This document shows, one piece after another, positions 8,712 through 17,436 of a DNA stretch of 64,000 nucleotides. Made by a program: the position numbers and the translations under genes. Under the pieces are notes generated by a model, which was not told the DNA's origin, searched no databases, and saw only the letters and a program-made list of their open reading frames with translations. Positions within the stretch are counted from its first letter, which is position 1; each line of letters begins with the position of its first letter. The stretch comes from JBAYNW01 sp041678605 (lineage in GTDB: Bacteria > Cyanobacteriota > Vampirovibrionia > Gastranaerophilales > Gastranaerophilaceae), in assembly GCA_041678605.1 (NCBI GenBank), contig JBAYNW010000003.1, forward strand, positions 1 to 64,000, in the 5' to 3' direction.

Positions 8712-9464
8712 TTAACTTGCTCCTTTTGCAGGGTAGAATTTTAAGCCGCACCAGATATTATAGCCTCCCGAGGCTATGTATATATCACCTTTATTGACTG
8801 GAATCAATGTACTTGTCTGGGAATAGCTTTTTTCATCATATAGCTCTGCTACGGATATATTATTAATAAGTAAATGGGAAGTATCTGTATTTGCGTATAT
8901 TGCCATCACCACCAAAAGCCATCCGTCACATTCGGCCGTATAAGACGTATTCCAGGATTTACTTACTCCGCGTGAATAATCAGGCATGGGTAAGCTTGCA
9001 ACAACCGATTTCCCGACAGAGTTTATATTGCTTAAGTTCGTATCCGACTTTGCCGCCAATGCAACAGACATTTGCGTAGAATTTACGTAACTTGCATCAT
9101 TGGTAAACGAACTTACAGCGGTAGGGACAACCGGCAATTGAGAGGTTGTTGCGAAATTACTGTCATTTGTAATTTGTGACGTTTTTGTAGGAACATTCGA
9201 GATATCAGCCTTAAGGGCAAGGTCGTTCCTCAATTTTCCCAAAGCTTCGGAATGAACATTCCTGTCGTGATCATGTGCAGCTATTGCGGCAGAAACATCT
9301 GTTTGAGTATCTGTCATTTCTAAATTTGTTGACTTATCCACCGTAATTGCGGGCGAGGTATCTGTTACCAGATTAATTATTCCGGATTGAGAGTTTAATA
9401 TCCCATCAAGTTCTACATTTGCATCTTCGCCGTTCGAAACCGAAACAGTCAATTTATCCGCCAT
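8712..9464 (-). CDS. Phage tail-fibre-like protein
   Basis: A 250-residue protein resembling receptor-binding fibres. About residues 1-60 form a beta-rich head, and residues 60-150 are a low-complexity stalk. The stalk carries the TSQITNDSNFAT repeat common in tail fibres of phages and phage-like particles. The C-terminal 90 residues are a compact beta-rich tip with aromatic residues (ECDGWLLVVMAIYANTD). It has no signal peptide. Translation probably starts at ATG 9464, where AGGAGGGG overlaps the end of the upstream baseplate-like gene, so the two are coupled. No capsid, terminase, sheath or integrase gene lies nearby. It is either a relic or a domesticated fibre. Confidence 0.65.
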   Translation of the reverse strand: MADKLTVSVSNGEDANVELDGILNSQSGIINLVTDTSPAITVDKSTNLEMTDTQTDVSAAIAAHDHDRNVHSEALGKLRNDLALKADISNVPTKTSQITNDSNFATTSQLPVVPTAVSSFTNDASYVNSTQMSVALAAKSDTNLSNINSVGKSVVASLPMPDYSRGVSKSWNTSYTAECDGWLLVVMAIYANTDTSHLLINNISVAELYDEKSYSQTSTLIPVNKGDIYIASGGYNIWCGLKFYPAKGAS

Positions 9465-9465
9465 A

Positions 9466-9828
9466 TTATACCCCTCCTATTTCCGGATATATGTACATCA
9501 TCGGCGGGTTTTTAAACTCTTGAGGGATAATTGTTTGTGCAAAATTGCTTCCGATGTTAACCTTTAGTCCCCAATAATAAGTAGTGTAGGAATTTGTCTT
9601 GGCGGATAATTTTTCTGTATCTTCTGTAGTTAAATTTACAACAACCGATGTCATAACCGGATTGGCATATTCTTTTTCTATTACAGGAACGGTATCATCA
9701 ATATTTTTTTTGATATAAAAATGGACTGTATAAGCAGAGATATCCTGCCCGAAATTAAAGGTAAAAGATGCGGTATCTCCCCTTCGTCCTCTGATAAGTA
9801 ATGAATTTTCTTCTAAAGTAAACGGCAT
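9466..9828 (-). CDS. Baseplate-upper-protein-like (BppU N-terminal domain type) small protein
   Basis: A 120-residue protein whose opening (LLIRGRRGDTASFTFNF, then SAYTVHFYIKK) resembles the N-terminal domain of BppU-type baseplate proteins. In those, RGDT plus a beta strand is a recurrent pattern that anchors fibres. AGGAGG lies before ATG 9828. It is followed one base later by the fibre-like gene, so the pair probably works as anchor plus fibre. A 13-bp element, AAATAAAAGTCCG, lies 57 bp upstream and recurs upstream of the other fibre-like gene at 28953. The family assignment rests on sequence feel only. Confidence 0.55.
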   Translation of the reverse strand: MPFTLEENSLLIRGRRGDTASFTFNFGQDISAYTVHFYIKKNIDDTVPVIEKEYANPVMTSVVVNLTTEDTEKLSAKTNSYTTYYWGLKVNIGSNFAQTIIPQEFKNPPMMYIYPEIGGV

Positions 9829-9884
9829 TTGCGATTCCTCCTATTTAATAAGTTTTACTTATTTATTATGGAAGATTTTTAAAA

Positions 9885-9897
9885 AAATAAAAGTCCG
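9885..9897. promoter_or_regulatory. Shared 13-bp element upstream of fibre-like genes (copy 1)
   Basis: AAATAAAAGTCCG is identical to 29045-29057. Each copy lies 57-92 bp upstream of a fibre-like gene (minus strand) and upstream of a plus-strand glycan gene. A looser version, CGGACT followed by TTGTATTT, lies at 17341. Its role is unknown. Confidence 0.35.
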
Positions 9898-10056
9898 CAA
9901 AGCAACGTAAGTATAATTCGCAAAGTTGACCTAGAGCACGTGGGCGGAACTATCTCGTCAATTTTAAATTGTACGATTTTATTTAATAAAATATTAAAGT
10001 CAATAATTTTTATGTTAGAATTAAATTATATTTTTGGTAAATTTGGAGAATGAAAA

Positions 10057-11148
10057 ATGATAAAAAAAGTTAAATTAAGAGAAGATGAATCAAAAAGACG
10101 TTCGTCTTTAAAAAAAGAAAAGCCGTATGTATATGAAAAAATAATGAAATACCCTGAAAAATTAGAAAAGGGTGAATCTACAGCAATAATTCAATTTCAA
10201 TATAATTATGCCTGCAATTTTAAGTGCCAACACTGCTCCATAGATGGATTTCAAAAAGAAAAATCTCAAAGATTTTTTACGCTGGATGATGTTAAAAATC
10301 TGTCAAAACAGGCAGATGAAATGGGTCTGGCACAATTTACAATTACCGGTGGCGAACCATTAATTTTTAAAGATTTTGATGAACTTGTTGCCGCAATTGA
10401 CCCTTCAAAATTTTATATTGCGACAGACACAAACGGGTGGCTGCTTGATGAAAAGAGGGCAAAACACCTTAAATCAATTGGCGTGGACAAGGTTCATATA
10501 AGTTTAGATAGTTTTGATGCAGAAGAGCATGATGCTTTTAGAAGGACTAAAGGTTCACATGCTAGAGCACTCAAAGCAATTGATGCGGCAAAAGAAGCCG
10601 GTCTTAACATTTTAATTAATACTATTGTTACCAATCAGCGTATACATTCCGAAGAATTCATTAATTACTTGGAATTAATGAAGGAAAAAGATGTTCCAAC
10701 TCTTGCTCTTTACCCCAAATTAGTTGGTTTATGGGAAGGCAGATATGATATTCTTCCGGATAAAGAGGGTGTGGAATTCGTAAAAAAACTTGGTGAAAAA
10801 TATAAAGTATTTACCCATTTATCAAACTTTAACGGGATAAATTTTGGTTGTCCTGCTGTAAAAAGAATGATATCTATTATAAGAACGGGAGATGTAATGC
10901 CTTGCCCTTGGATTTATACTTCTCTGGGTAATGTTTTTGAAGAACCGCTGAAAGATATTCTCGATAGAGGAATGAATATCAAATATTTTGGCAATAGAAT
11001 GGAAACTTGTCTAAGCTCAGAGAATTTGCCATTTATAAAAAAATATGTTGAAGGCAGAATGTATGGCAAAAAAATGCCTGTACCATACACAGAAGTATTT
11101 ACTCAAGAAGATATGATAAAATATACAAAAAAACCACAAAAGGAGTAA
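10057..11148 (+). CDS. Radical SAM protein with C-terminal SPASM-like cysteines
   Basis: Likely a [4Fe-4S] enzyme that cleaves S-adenosylmethionine to start radical chemistry. The cluster motif CxxxCxxC is at Cys53, Cys57 and Cys60 (ACNFKCQHCSIDG). FTITGGEPLI is the SAM-contacting GGE motif. Further cysteines near the C-terminus (GCPAVKRM, VMPCPW, METCLSS) suggest an auxiliary Fe-S cluster as in SPASM/twitch proteins. Length is 363 aa. The substrate cannot be read from sequence. It heads a plus-strand cluster with a B12-type radical SAM gene 6 bp downstream, followed by sugar genes, so a carbohydrate or lipid substrate seems more likely than a peptide (inference). GGAG precedes ATG 10057. Confidence 0.85.
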   Translation: MIKKVKLREDESKRRSSLKKEKPYVYEKIMKYPEKLEKGESTAIIQFQYNYACNFKCQHCSIDGFQKEKSQRFFTLDDVKNLSKQADEMGLAQFTITGGEPLIFKDFDELVAAIDPSKFYIATDTNGWLLDEKRAKHLKSIGVDKVHISLDSFDAEEHDAFRRTKGSHARALKAIDAAKEAGLNILINTIVTNQRIHSEEFINYLELMKEKDVPTLALYPKLVGLWEGRYDILPDKEGVEFVKKLGEKYKVFTHLSNFNGINFGCPAVKRMISIIRTGDVMPCPWIYTSLGNVFEEPLKDILDRGMNIKYFGNRMETCLSSENLPFIKKYVEGRMYGKKMPVPYTEVFTQEDMIKYTKKPQKE

Positions 11149-11154
11149 ATATTA

Positions 11155-12828
11155 ATGGAAAAAATTCTATTTATAGTTCCCCCACATATGACTTATGAAA
11201 AATTCACCAAGCCATCTTTTAATGAAAGCACTAATGCAAAAAAGTCCGGGATATATGGAAGCCTATTAACAGATATGCCCTTAGGGGTTTTATCACTAAG
11301 TGCTTATGTAAAAAAATATACGGATATTGAAACAAAACTTATTGACTTTAATATTTTATTAAATAAAATGGACGATTTCAAATTTAATTCATTTTTGGAA
11401 GTTTTTAATACTTATCTTACAAAAAATGAATTGGTAGATTATTCGCCTACTATAATCGGAATATCTGTATTATTTACTCCATCGTATCAAAGTATGCTTG
11501 ATCTTGGGAATGTTTGTAGAAAAATTTTTCCTAATGCAGTTATTATAGCTGGCGGTAGTATTCCAACAAATATGCCAAATGAAATATACAAAAATACTAA
11601 CGCTTTTGATGCACTTTGCTATGGCGAAGGAGAAAAACCTTTACTGGAACTTGTTCAGGCTGATAATAAGCTTAAATATCTTGAGGGGGACCCCTCCTGG
11701 ATTACACAAAAGAAAGTTGAGAATAATGAAAAATATCAACACAATTTTATAGAGGATTTGGATGAAATTCCTTTTAGTGATTATGGGATTTTAGATACTG
11801 ATGAATATGGATTTAATCCTGCAATGAGGGCTTATGCTTCAATTGAGAATAAAGAGCAAAATTTTCATGTTATGACATCTAGAGGGTGTACTCATCATTG
11901 TTGTTTTTGTGCTTCGCATAAGGTTCATGGAAGAAAAATGCGTTATTATAGCATAAGTAGGGTGAAAGAAGATTTTTTACGTCTTAAAAATGAGTATGGT
12001 GCCAAAGTTCTTATTTTTCAAGATGATCATTTAATGAGAGACAAAAAAAGAGCTTTAGAAATTATTAATATTGTAAAAAATGAATTAGAGTTAAATGTTG
12101 TTTTCCAAAATGCTTTAGCAATGTATGCTCTTGATAGAAAAACTCTGGAATTCATTAGAAACGCCGGAATTGAGCAAATTTCCATGTCGATAGAATCAGG
12201 CAGCGAAAAAGTTCTAAAAGAAATAATGCATAAACCTTTATCTCATTCAATAATAAAGCGTGTAATCAACGATTGCCGGGATTTGGGCATATATACAAAT
12301 GCAAGCATTTTGGTCGGCCTTCCCGGTGAGACAAAACAAGACCTGGAAGATTCAAGAGCATTTTTAAAAACGGTTCCGGCAAATTGGTTTATAATACTCT
12401 GTGCCACCCCACTTGTAGGAAGTGAAATGTTTGAAATTTGCGAGAAAAACAAATATTTCAAAGGCAATTATATTGGATGTGACTTCAAAAATGCAATTGT
12501 TGAAACAGAAGATTTTACTGCTGAATATATTCAAGAAATAGCTTATTCTTTTAATCTCGATTTGAATTTTGTAAATAATAGTGATTTTAAATTAGGAAAT
12601 TATGAAAACGCATTAAAAGGCTTTGAAAATGCAATAAGAGTTAAAAATGACCATGCTATTGCATATTATTTTGCGGCAAAATGTTGCAAAAAATTGAATT
12701 TAAATAAAAAATATATAAAATATAAAGAAAAATATGAAAAAATTATTGAAAAATCAACATTTTGGAAAAAATACTTTGATGAATTTAATTTAAGTTCACT
12801 TGAACAGAAACAATTAATAACGAATTGA
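11155..12828 (+). CDS. B12-binding-type radical SAM protein with C-terminal TPR-like tail
   Basis: A 557-residue protein with the three-part plan of cobalamin-dependent radical SAM enzymes. The N-terminal Rossmann-like domain (about 1-190, with IIGISVLFTP and VIIAGGS) fits B12 binding. The radical SAM core has SRGCTHHCCFC (about 244-251) and GLPGETKQD. A C-terminal helical tail from about 470 contains a TPR-like unit (GNYENALKGFENAI). The family includes methylases and other C-C or C-P bond formers, so the reaction is unknown. AAAGGAG precedes the ATG, 6 bp after the previous radical SAM gene. The pair may act on the same substrate. Confidence 0.85.
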   Translation: MEKILFIVPPHMTYEKFTKPSFNESTNAKKSGIYGSLLTDMPLGVLSLSAYVKKYTDIETKLIDFNILLNKMDDFKFNSFLEVFNTYLTKNELVDYSPTIIGISVLFTPSYQSMLDLGNVCRKIFPNAVIIAGGSIPTNMPNEIYKNTNAFDALCYGEGEKPLLELVQADNKLKYLEGDPSWITQKKVENNEKYQHNFIEDLDEIPFSDYGILDTDEYGFNPAMRAYASIENKEQNFHVMTSRGCTHHCCFCASHKVHGRKMRYYSISRVKEDFLRLKNEYGAKVLIFQDDHLMRDKKRALEIINIVKNELELNVVFQNALAMYALDRKTLEFIRNAGIEQISMSIESGSEKVLKEIMHKPLSHSIIKRVINDCRDLGIYTNASILVGLPGETKQDLEDSRAFLKTVPANWFIILCATPLVGSEMFEICEKNKYFKGNYIGCDFKNAIVETEDFTAEYIQEIAYSFNLDLNFVNNSDFKLGNYENALKGFENAIRVKNDHAIAYYFAAKCCKKLNLNKKYIKYKEKYEKIIEKSTFWKKYFDEFNLSSLEQKQLITN

Positions 12829-12847
12829 TAAAAAGGGCTAAAAAATA

Positions 12848-13342
12848 ATGAATATTTCAAAGGCAATTTCTTTAATCGAACAACAAGTCCAAAATCAATC
12901 AGAAGGCTTGCCCGATGAGCTGTTTTATTTTATTAGCAAAACAACTCCGCTGGTTAATGTTGATCTCTTAATTCAAGATGAAAATGGAAGAATTCTTTTT
13001 GCCTGGAGAGACGATAAATATTGTGGACAAGGCTGGCATTTACCGGGAGGAATTCTTAGGCATAAAGAAACATTAGAAGAAAGATTGCAAAAAACAGCTT
13101 TATCGGAAATTGGTACAGAGGTAGATTTTGACCCTGTACCTTTGACTTTTAACCAATTTATATCTAATGAATTAAATGAACGGAACCATTTTATTTCTTT
13201 TTTGTATAAATGTTCATTAAGTGCGACTTTTGTTCCTGACAACAAAAATCTATCTACAACTGATTCTGGTTATCTAAAATGGTATGCATCTTGCCCTAAA
13301 AATTTGCTAAAACACCATGAAATCTACAAAACTTTTTTTTAA
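12848..13342 (+). CDS. Nudix hydrolase, GDP-mannose mannosyl hydrolase-like
   Basis: A 164-residue Nudix-fold protein, probably hydrolysing a nucleotide-sugar. The box is atypical: LPGGILRHKETLEERLQKTA followed by LSEIG. Residues expected to be REUXEE are replaced, with Ala before Leu-Ser-Glu. This altered box is characteristic of the GDP-mannose hydrolase branch (Gmm), which releases the sugar rather than a nucleotide monophosphate. An N-terminal segment of about 30 residues (LPDELFYFISKTTPLVNVDL) also matches that branch. It sits 20 bp after the radical SAM gene in the same orientation, consistent with trimming or recycling a GDP-sugar in this pathway. Confidence 0.75.
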   Translation: MNISKAISLIEQQVQNQSEGLPDELFYFISKTTPLVNVDLLIQDENGRILFAWRDDKYCGQGWHLPGGILRHKETLEERLQKTALSEIGTEVDFDPVPLTFNQFISNELNERNHFISFLYKCSLSATFVPDNKNLSTTDSGYLKWYASCPKNLLKHHEIYKTFF

Positions 13343-13363
13343 TAATTTTATATAATTTTTCTA

Positions 13364-13389
13364 TTGAACAACTATATACATGGTATAAT
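13364..13389 (+). promoter_or_regulatory. Predicted promoter for the NeuB-like gene
   Basis: TTGAAC (13364-13369) and TGGTATAAT, an extended -10 with TATAAT at 13384-13389, lie 50 bp upstream of ATG 13440. The 14-bp spacer is short, but the extended -10 can compensate. It suggests that the NeuB/HAD/TPP genes form their own transcription unit. Confidence 0.45.
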
Positions 13390-13439
13390 TAGAACGAAGA
13401 AAATATTGATGAAAATTTATAAACAGGAGATATAGCGGT

Positions 13440-14951
13440 ATGAGGCAAAAATTAAAACCATTATTCATTTTTGAGTTGGCAAACAATCATAATGGTAAAT
13501 TAGAACGCGGAAAAAAAATAATTAACGATATTAAAGAGCAGGTTAAAGAATATAAAAAAGATTTTGATTTTGCATTTAAACTACAGTACAGAAATTTAGA
13601 TACATTTATTCACCCTGAATATAAAAATAGAGACGATATTAAATTTATTAAACGTTTTAATGAAACAAGGCTTTCAAAAGAAGAAAATTTGGCACTTAGA
13701 GATGAAATTAAAAAACAGGGATTTATTTCGGTTTGTACAGCATTTGATGAAGATTCCGTAGACGCAATAGAAGAGCAAGGTTATGATTTTATAAAGATAG
13801 CAAGTTGTTCTTTTTGTGATTGGTCTTTGTTAGAAAAAATTGCGACTAAAAATATGCCGATAATCGCTTCTACTGCAGGCGTTGAAATAGATGATATTGA
13901 TAAGGTAGTTCAATTCTTTTTACATCGTGAAAAGAATTTGTCACTTTTGCATTGTGTTGCAGAATATCCTACAAAAAATAAAAATTTACAGCTTAATCAA
14001 ATTGATTTGCTAAAATCAAAATACCCGGAAATAACTATCGGTTATTCAACACACGAAAGCCCTGAAAATATGGACAACATCAAAATGGCGATGGCAAAGG
14101 GTGCAAGAATATTTGAAAAACATGTCGGCCTTGACGATTATGAAGGAAGTATTAACGGTTATTCGGCTACTCCAAAACAAATCAGTCAATGGCTTAAATT
14201 CGCAAAAGAAGCATTTGTTGCCTGTGGAGTTGAAGGAGAAAGATATAAATTTACTCAAGCTGAAATGGATAGTTTGAAAAACTTAAGCAGAGGCGTTTTT
14301 GCATCAAAAAATATTAAAAAGGGAGAAAGCATCGACAATTTAGATACATTTCTTGCTATTCCTACAGTTCAAGGACACCTGTTAGCTTCCGATTTATCAA
14401 AATATAAAGAATTTGTAGCAACTTCTGACATAAAAACCAATTCCGCAATCCTTTTATCGGATGTTGCGATTATTGATGTAAGGGCTAAAGTTGAATCAAT
14501 AATTAACAAAGTTAAAGCAATGTTGAATGAGGCAAGAATTATTCTTCCAAACAAAGTTTCTTTCGAAATTTCCCACCACTACGGCTTAGATAAGTTTGAT
14601 GAAACGGGTGCCGTGATAATCAATTGTGTAAATAGAGAATATTGCAAGAAATTGCTAGTTATGATGCCAAATCAAAATCATCCTACGCATTTGCATAAAG
14701 TGAAAGAAGAAACTTTTCAGGTTTTATACGGTGATATGACAATAACAATTGATGGTGTTACAAAAAATTATAAACCCGGCGATATTGAGCTTGTAAAAAG
14801 AGGGATTAAACACTGCTTTTCATCAAAAGGCGGGGCGATTTTTGAAGAAATTTCAACGGGACATTTTAAGAATGATTCATATTATGACGATTCTGCGGTT
14901 GCGGAAAACAAAAATAGAAAAACCAATTTTACTTATTGGACAGAAGATTAA
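13440..14951 (+). CDS. NeuB-family sugar acid synthase fused to a C-terminal cupin
   Basis: NeuB enzymes condense phosphoenolpyruvate with a hexose derivative to make a nonulosonic acid. The barrel domain (about 1-260) keeps family marks: FELANNHNGK, DFIKIASCSF, LLHCVAEYPT, GYSTHES and FEKHVG. A SAF (antifreeze-like) domain follows (about 275-340, SRGVFASKNIKKGESI), as in true NeuB. The last 150 residues are an added cupin: HPTHLHKVKEETFQVLYGD holds the His/Glu metal ligands, and IKHCFSS holds another. The fused cupin may isomerise or epimerise the product, or act as a sensor. The 503-residue length compares with about 350 for plain NeuB. No CMP-sugar synthetase or NeuC is in the window. Confidence 0.8.
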   Translation: MRQKLKPLFIFELANNHNGKLERGKKIINDIKEQVKEYKKDFDFAFKLQYRNLDTFIHPEYKNRDDIKFIKRFNETRLSKEENLALRDEIKKQGFISVCTAFDEDSVDAIEEQGYDFIKIASCSFCDWSLLEKIATKNMPIIASTAGVEIDDIDKVVQFFLHREKNLSLLHCVAEYPTKNKNLQLNQIDLLKSKYPEITIGYSTHESPENMDNIKMAMAKGARIFEKHVGLDDYEGSINGYSATPKQISQWLKFAKEAFVACGVEGERYKFTQAEMDSLKNLSRGVFASKNIKKGESIDNLDTFLAIPTVQGHLLASDLSKYKEFVATSDIKTNSAILLSDVAIIDVRAKVESIINKVKAMLNEARIILPNKVSFEISHHYGLDKFDETGAVIINCVNREYCKKLLVMMPNQNHPTHLHKVKEETFQVLYGDMTITIDGVTKNYKPGDIELVKRGIKHCFSSKGGAIFEEISTGHFKNDSYYDDSAVAENKNRKTNFTYWTED

Positions 14952-14963
14952 GGGGTTTGGAAA

Positions 14964-15560
14964 TTGCTTACAATAGCTTGGGATGTTGACGACGTTTTAA
15001 ATAATCTTATGCAGGAATGGCTTAAGGATTATTGCCAAAAAACAAACACTCAGTTTGATTACGCAGATATCAAGAAAAATCCGCCGCATGAACTTTTGGG
15101 AATAGGGTTAGATGAATATTTGGCGTCATTGGACTCTTTCAGAATGTCTGACAAAGCACTTTCCATGTTGCCTAATTGTGAAATTATCGCCTGGATGGAG
15201 AAAAACGGAGAGAGTTTTAAACACATTGCACTTAGTGCAACTTCACATAAAACATCCGGAAATGGTGCGTTTTGGACAATGAAGCATTTTAGCAAGTGGA
15301 TAAATTCATACAACATTGTCCCTTCATATAGGTTGGGCGAGAATTTTATAAAACAAAACGAAACCAAAAAAGACTTTTTAGTACGTATAAAAGTTGTTGA
15401 TATTTTAATTGATGATAGTGAAAAAAACATTGCTGATGCTAATTCAATCGGTGTGAAAGGTTTTTTGATTGCAAAACCATGGAATAATGGCGGATATACT
15501 ATAGAAGAAATATTAGCTAAATTGGATGAACTAAAAGGAGCAAAAAATGAAAGTTTCTGA
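14964..15560 (+). CDS. HAD-superfamily phosphatase/5'-nucleotidase-like protein
   Basis: A 198-residue HAD-like protein. Motif I is AWDVDDVLNNL at residues 4-14 (both Asp present), and a late motif ILIDDSEKNIADA near 150 supplies the second acidic pair. It resembles C-terminal-capped nucleotidase-like HADs. In this operon it might dephosphorylate the 9-phosphate-type product of the NeuB-like enzyme, but that is inference. The start is TTG 14964 with GGGG upstream. The 3' end overlaps the TPP enzyme by 14 bp, indicating coupled translation. Confidence 0.7.
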   Translation: MLTIAWDVDDVLNNLMQEWLKDYCQKTNTQFDYADIKKNPPHELLGIGLDEYLASLDSFRMSDKALSMLPNCEIIAWMEKNGESFKHIALSATSHKTSGNGAFWTMKHFSKWINSYNIVPSYRLGENFIKQNETKKDFLVRIKVVDILIDDSEKNIADANSIGVKGFLIAKPWNNGGYTIEEILAKLDELKGAKNESF

Positions 15561-17325
15561 TTATATTATAAAATTCATTAATGAAAAAATGGGAGTTAAA
15601 CATGTTTTTATTTTATCCGGCGGAGGCTGGATGCATTTGCTCAATTCACTTGGAGAGAATAAGAAAATTGAATATATTTGCAACTTGCACGAACAGGCTG
15701 CCGCAATTGCGGCAGAAGCTTACGGTGAATATACAAACAATATAGGAGTTGCAATTGTAACAACGGGTCCGGGAGGAACAAACGCAATTACAGGAGTTGC
15801 TGCCGCTTGGATTGATTCGACACCAATGATTGTTTTTTCCGGTCAAGTTAAAAGAGCTGATATGATTGGGGACAAAAATATCAGACAAATGGGACCTCAA
15901 GAGGTTGATATTGTGCCAATAGTAAAACCGATTACAAAATATGCCGAGTCCGTTTTAGATCCGCTAAAAATCAGGTATCACCTCGAAAAAGCTTACTATT
16001 TGGCAACGACAGGGAAAAAAGGCCCGGTTTGGCTTGATGTTCCGCTTGATGTTCAAGGTGCAACTGTAGATGAAAAAAAATTGAAAGGATTTACTCCTGA
16101 AAAAGAAGATAAAAAAGACAAAGATTTTGACAATAAAATAAGGAAAACAATAGAGCTTATCAATAAAGCTAAACGACCTGTTATTCTTGCCGGAAACGGG
16201 ATTTATCTGTCAGGTGCCAAAAAAGAATTTTTGCAACTTGCGGAAAAATTGGATATTCCTATTCTGACAACTTGGAAATATATTGATTTAATCGAGCAAG
16301 ATAATCGGCTATTTGCCGGCAGGCCTGGTTCTATTGCGTCCAGAAGTGCCAATTTTACTTTGCAAAATGCTGATTTGCTAATTACAATCGGTGCCAGAAT
16401 GGATTTGCCGCAGACTGCTTTTAATCATAAAAATTTTGGCAAAAATGCAAAAAAAATCATTGTTGATATAGACGAAAACGAAATTAAAAAAATGCAAATG
16501 GATATTGAAATAAAATTTGTATCAGATGCAAAAGATTTTATTTCAGAGGTTTGGAAAAATAAAGATAAAATTACTTATAAAAATAATGATTGGATTGAAA
16601 AATGCAATGAACTAAAAGAAAAATATCCTATTGTTTTGCCGGAATTTTTAGAACAGAAAGAATACATAAATTCTTACGTTTTACTTGATGTTTTGAGCCA
16701 AGAAATGAGCAAAAATGATATGCTTGTCCCCGGAAGCTCAGGAAGCTGCAGTGAAGTCAGCATGCAGTCTTTTAAAGTTAAAAAAGGCCAAGTTGTTTTA
16801 AACAATCAAGGGCTGGGTTCAATGGGATTTGGTCTTCCTGCGAGTATTGGAGCTTGCATCGCAAGCGGCAGAAAAACAACGGTATGTGTTAACGGTGACG
16901 GCGGTTTTATGATGAATATTCAAGATTTGGAAACTGTTAAACGGCTAAATTTGCCGATAAAATTCTTCATTCTAAATAATGACGGCTATGCTTCAATAAG
17001 AAATATGCAAAATAGCCATTTTCACAGCCTCTACGTCGGAAGCGGAAGAACAAGCGGAGTAACTCTTCCTGATATGCAAAAAATTGCAAAGGCTTTTGAT
17101 ATCCCGTCAAAATTAATTAAGACCCAACAAAATTTGAACGAAGAAGTTAAGGCTATATTAAAATCCGAAGGGCCTTTTCTTTGCGAAGTTATTATTAATC
17201 CTAATCAACAAACTCAGCCCCGGGTTTCATCAATAAAACTGGAAGATGGTTCCATGATGTCTAAACCGATTGAAGACATGTGGCCGTTTTTACCGAAAGA
17301 AGAAATCGAAGCCAATATGGTTTAA
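15547..17325 (+). CDS. TPP-dependent acetohydroxyacid-synthase-like enzyme
   Basis: A 592-residue thiamine diphosphate enzyme of the acetolactate synthase family. The N-terminal PYR domain carries the catalytic Glu in NLHEQAAAIAAEA. The middle domain is Rossmann-like (LLITIGARMDLP). The C-terminal PP domain has the cofactor motif GDGGFMMN...ILNND. Full-length family members condense pyruvate-derived hydroxyethyl-TPP with a ketone. It sits in a sugar cluster beside rfbFGH rather than with ilvN/ilvC. It may therefore be a YerE-type enzyme, which adds a two-carbon branch to CDP-3,6-dideoxy-4-ketoglucose in yersiniose synthesis. A true biosynthetic AHAS cannot be excluded from sequence alone. It overlaps the HAD gene by 14 bp. 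Confidence 0.85.
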   Translation: MKVSDYIIKFINEKMGVKHVFILSGGGWMHLLNSLGENKKIEYICNLHEQAAAIAAEAYGEYTNNIGVAIVTTGPGGTNAITGVAAAWIDSTPMIVFSGQVKRADMIGDKNIRQMGPQEVDIVPIVKPITKYAESVLDPLKIRYHLEKAYYLATTGKKGPVWLDVPLDVQGATVDEKKLKGFTPEKEDKKDKDFDNKIRKTIELINKAKRPVILAGNGIYLSGAKKEFLQLAEKLDIPILTTWKYIDLIEQDNRLFAGRPGSIASRSANFTLQNADLLITIGARMDLPQTAFNHKNFGKNAKKIIVDIDENEIKKMQMDIEIKFVSDAKDFISEVWKNKDKITYKNNDWIEKCNELKEKYPIVLPEFLEQKEYINSYVLLDVLSQEMSKNDMLVPGSSGSCSEVSMQSFKVKKGQVVLNNQGLGSMGFGLPASIGACIASGRKTTVCVNGDGGFMMNIQDLETVKRLNLPIKFFILNNDGYASIRNMQNSHFHSLYVGSGRTSGVTLPDMQKIAKAFDIPSKLIKTQQNLNEEVKAILKSEGPFLCEVIINPNQQTQPRVSSIKLEDGSMMSKPIEDMWPFLPKEEIEANMV

Positions 17326-17392
17326 TATTAAGTATTTTTACGGACTCTTGTATTTTTGCATAATAATGTTAAAATGTTAATATAATTAAAGA

Positions 17393-17425
17393 TTTATATA
17401 TAATAATCCGTTATTTATATATAAA
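17393..17425. promoter_or_regulatory. Near-perfect inverted repeat upstream of the Panacea gene
   Basis: TTTATATATAATAA and TTATTTATATATAAA flank TCCG and form an imperfect dyad between a TATAAT (17381-17386) and the AGAGGTGG ribosome binding site. The position just downstream of the promoter suits an autoregulatory operator of a toxin-antitoxin operon. Confidence 0.5.
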
Positions 17426-17436
17426 AGAGGTGGATT

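Noticed and set aside
8712..9828. A prophage
   Set aside because: Only fibre and baseplate-like genes are present; there is no integrase, terminase, capsid or attachment site in view.
15547..17325. Plain branched-chain amino acid AHAS (ilvB)
   Set aside because: Not excluded, but no ilvN, ilvC or ilvD are near and the neighbours are sugar genes, so I did not name it ilvB.
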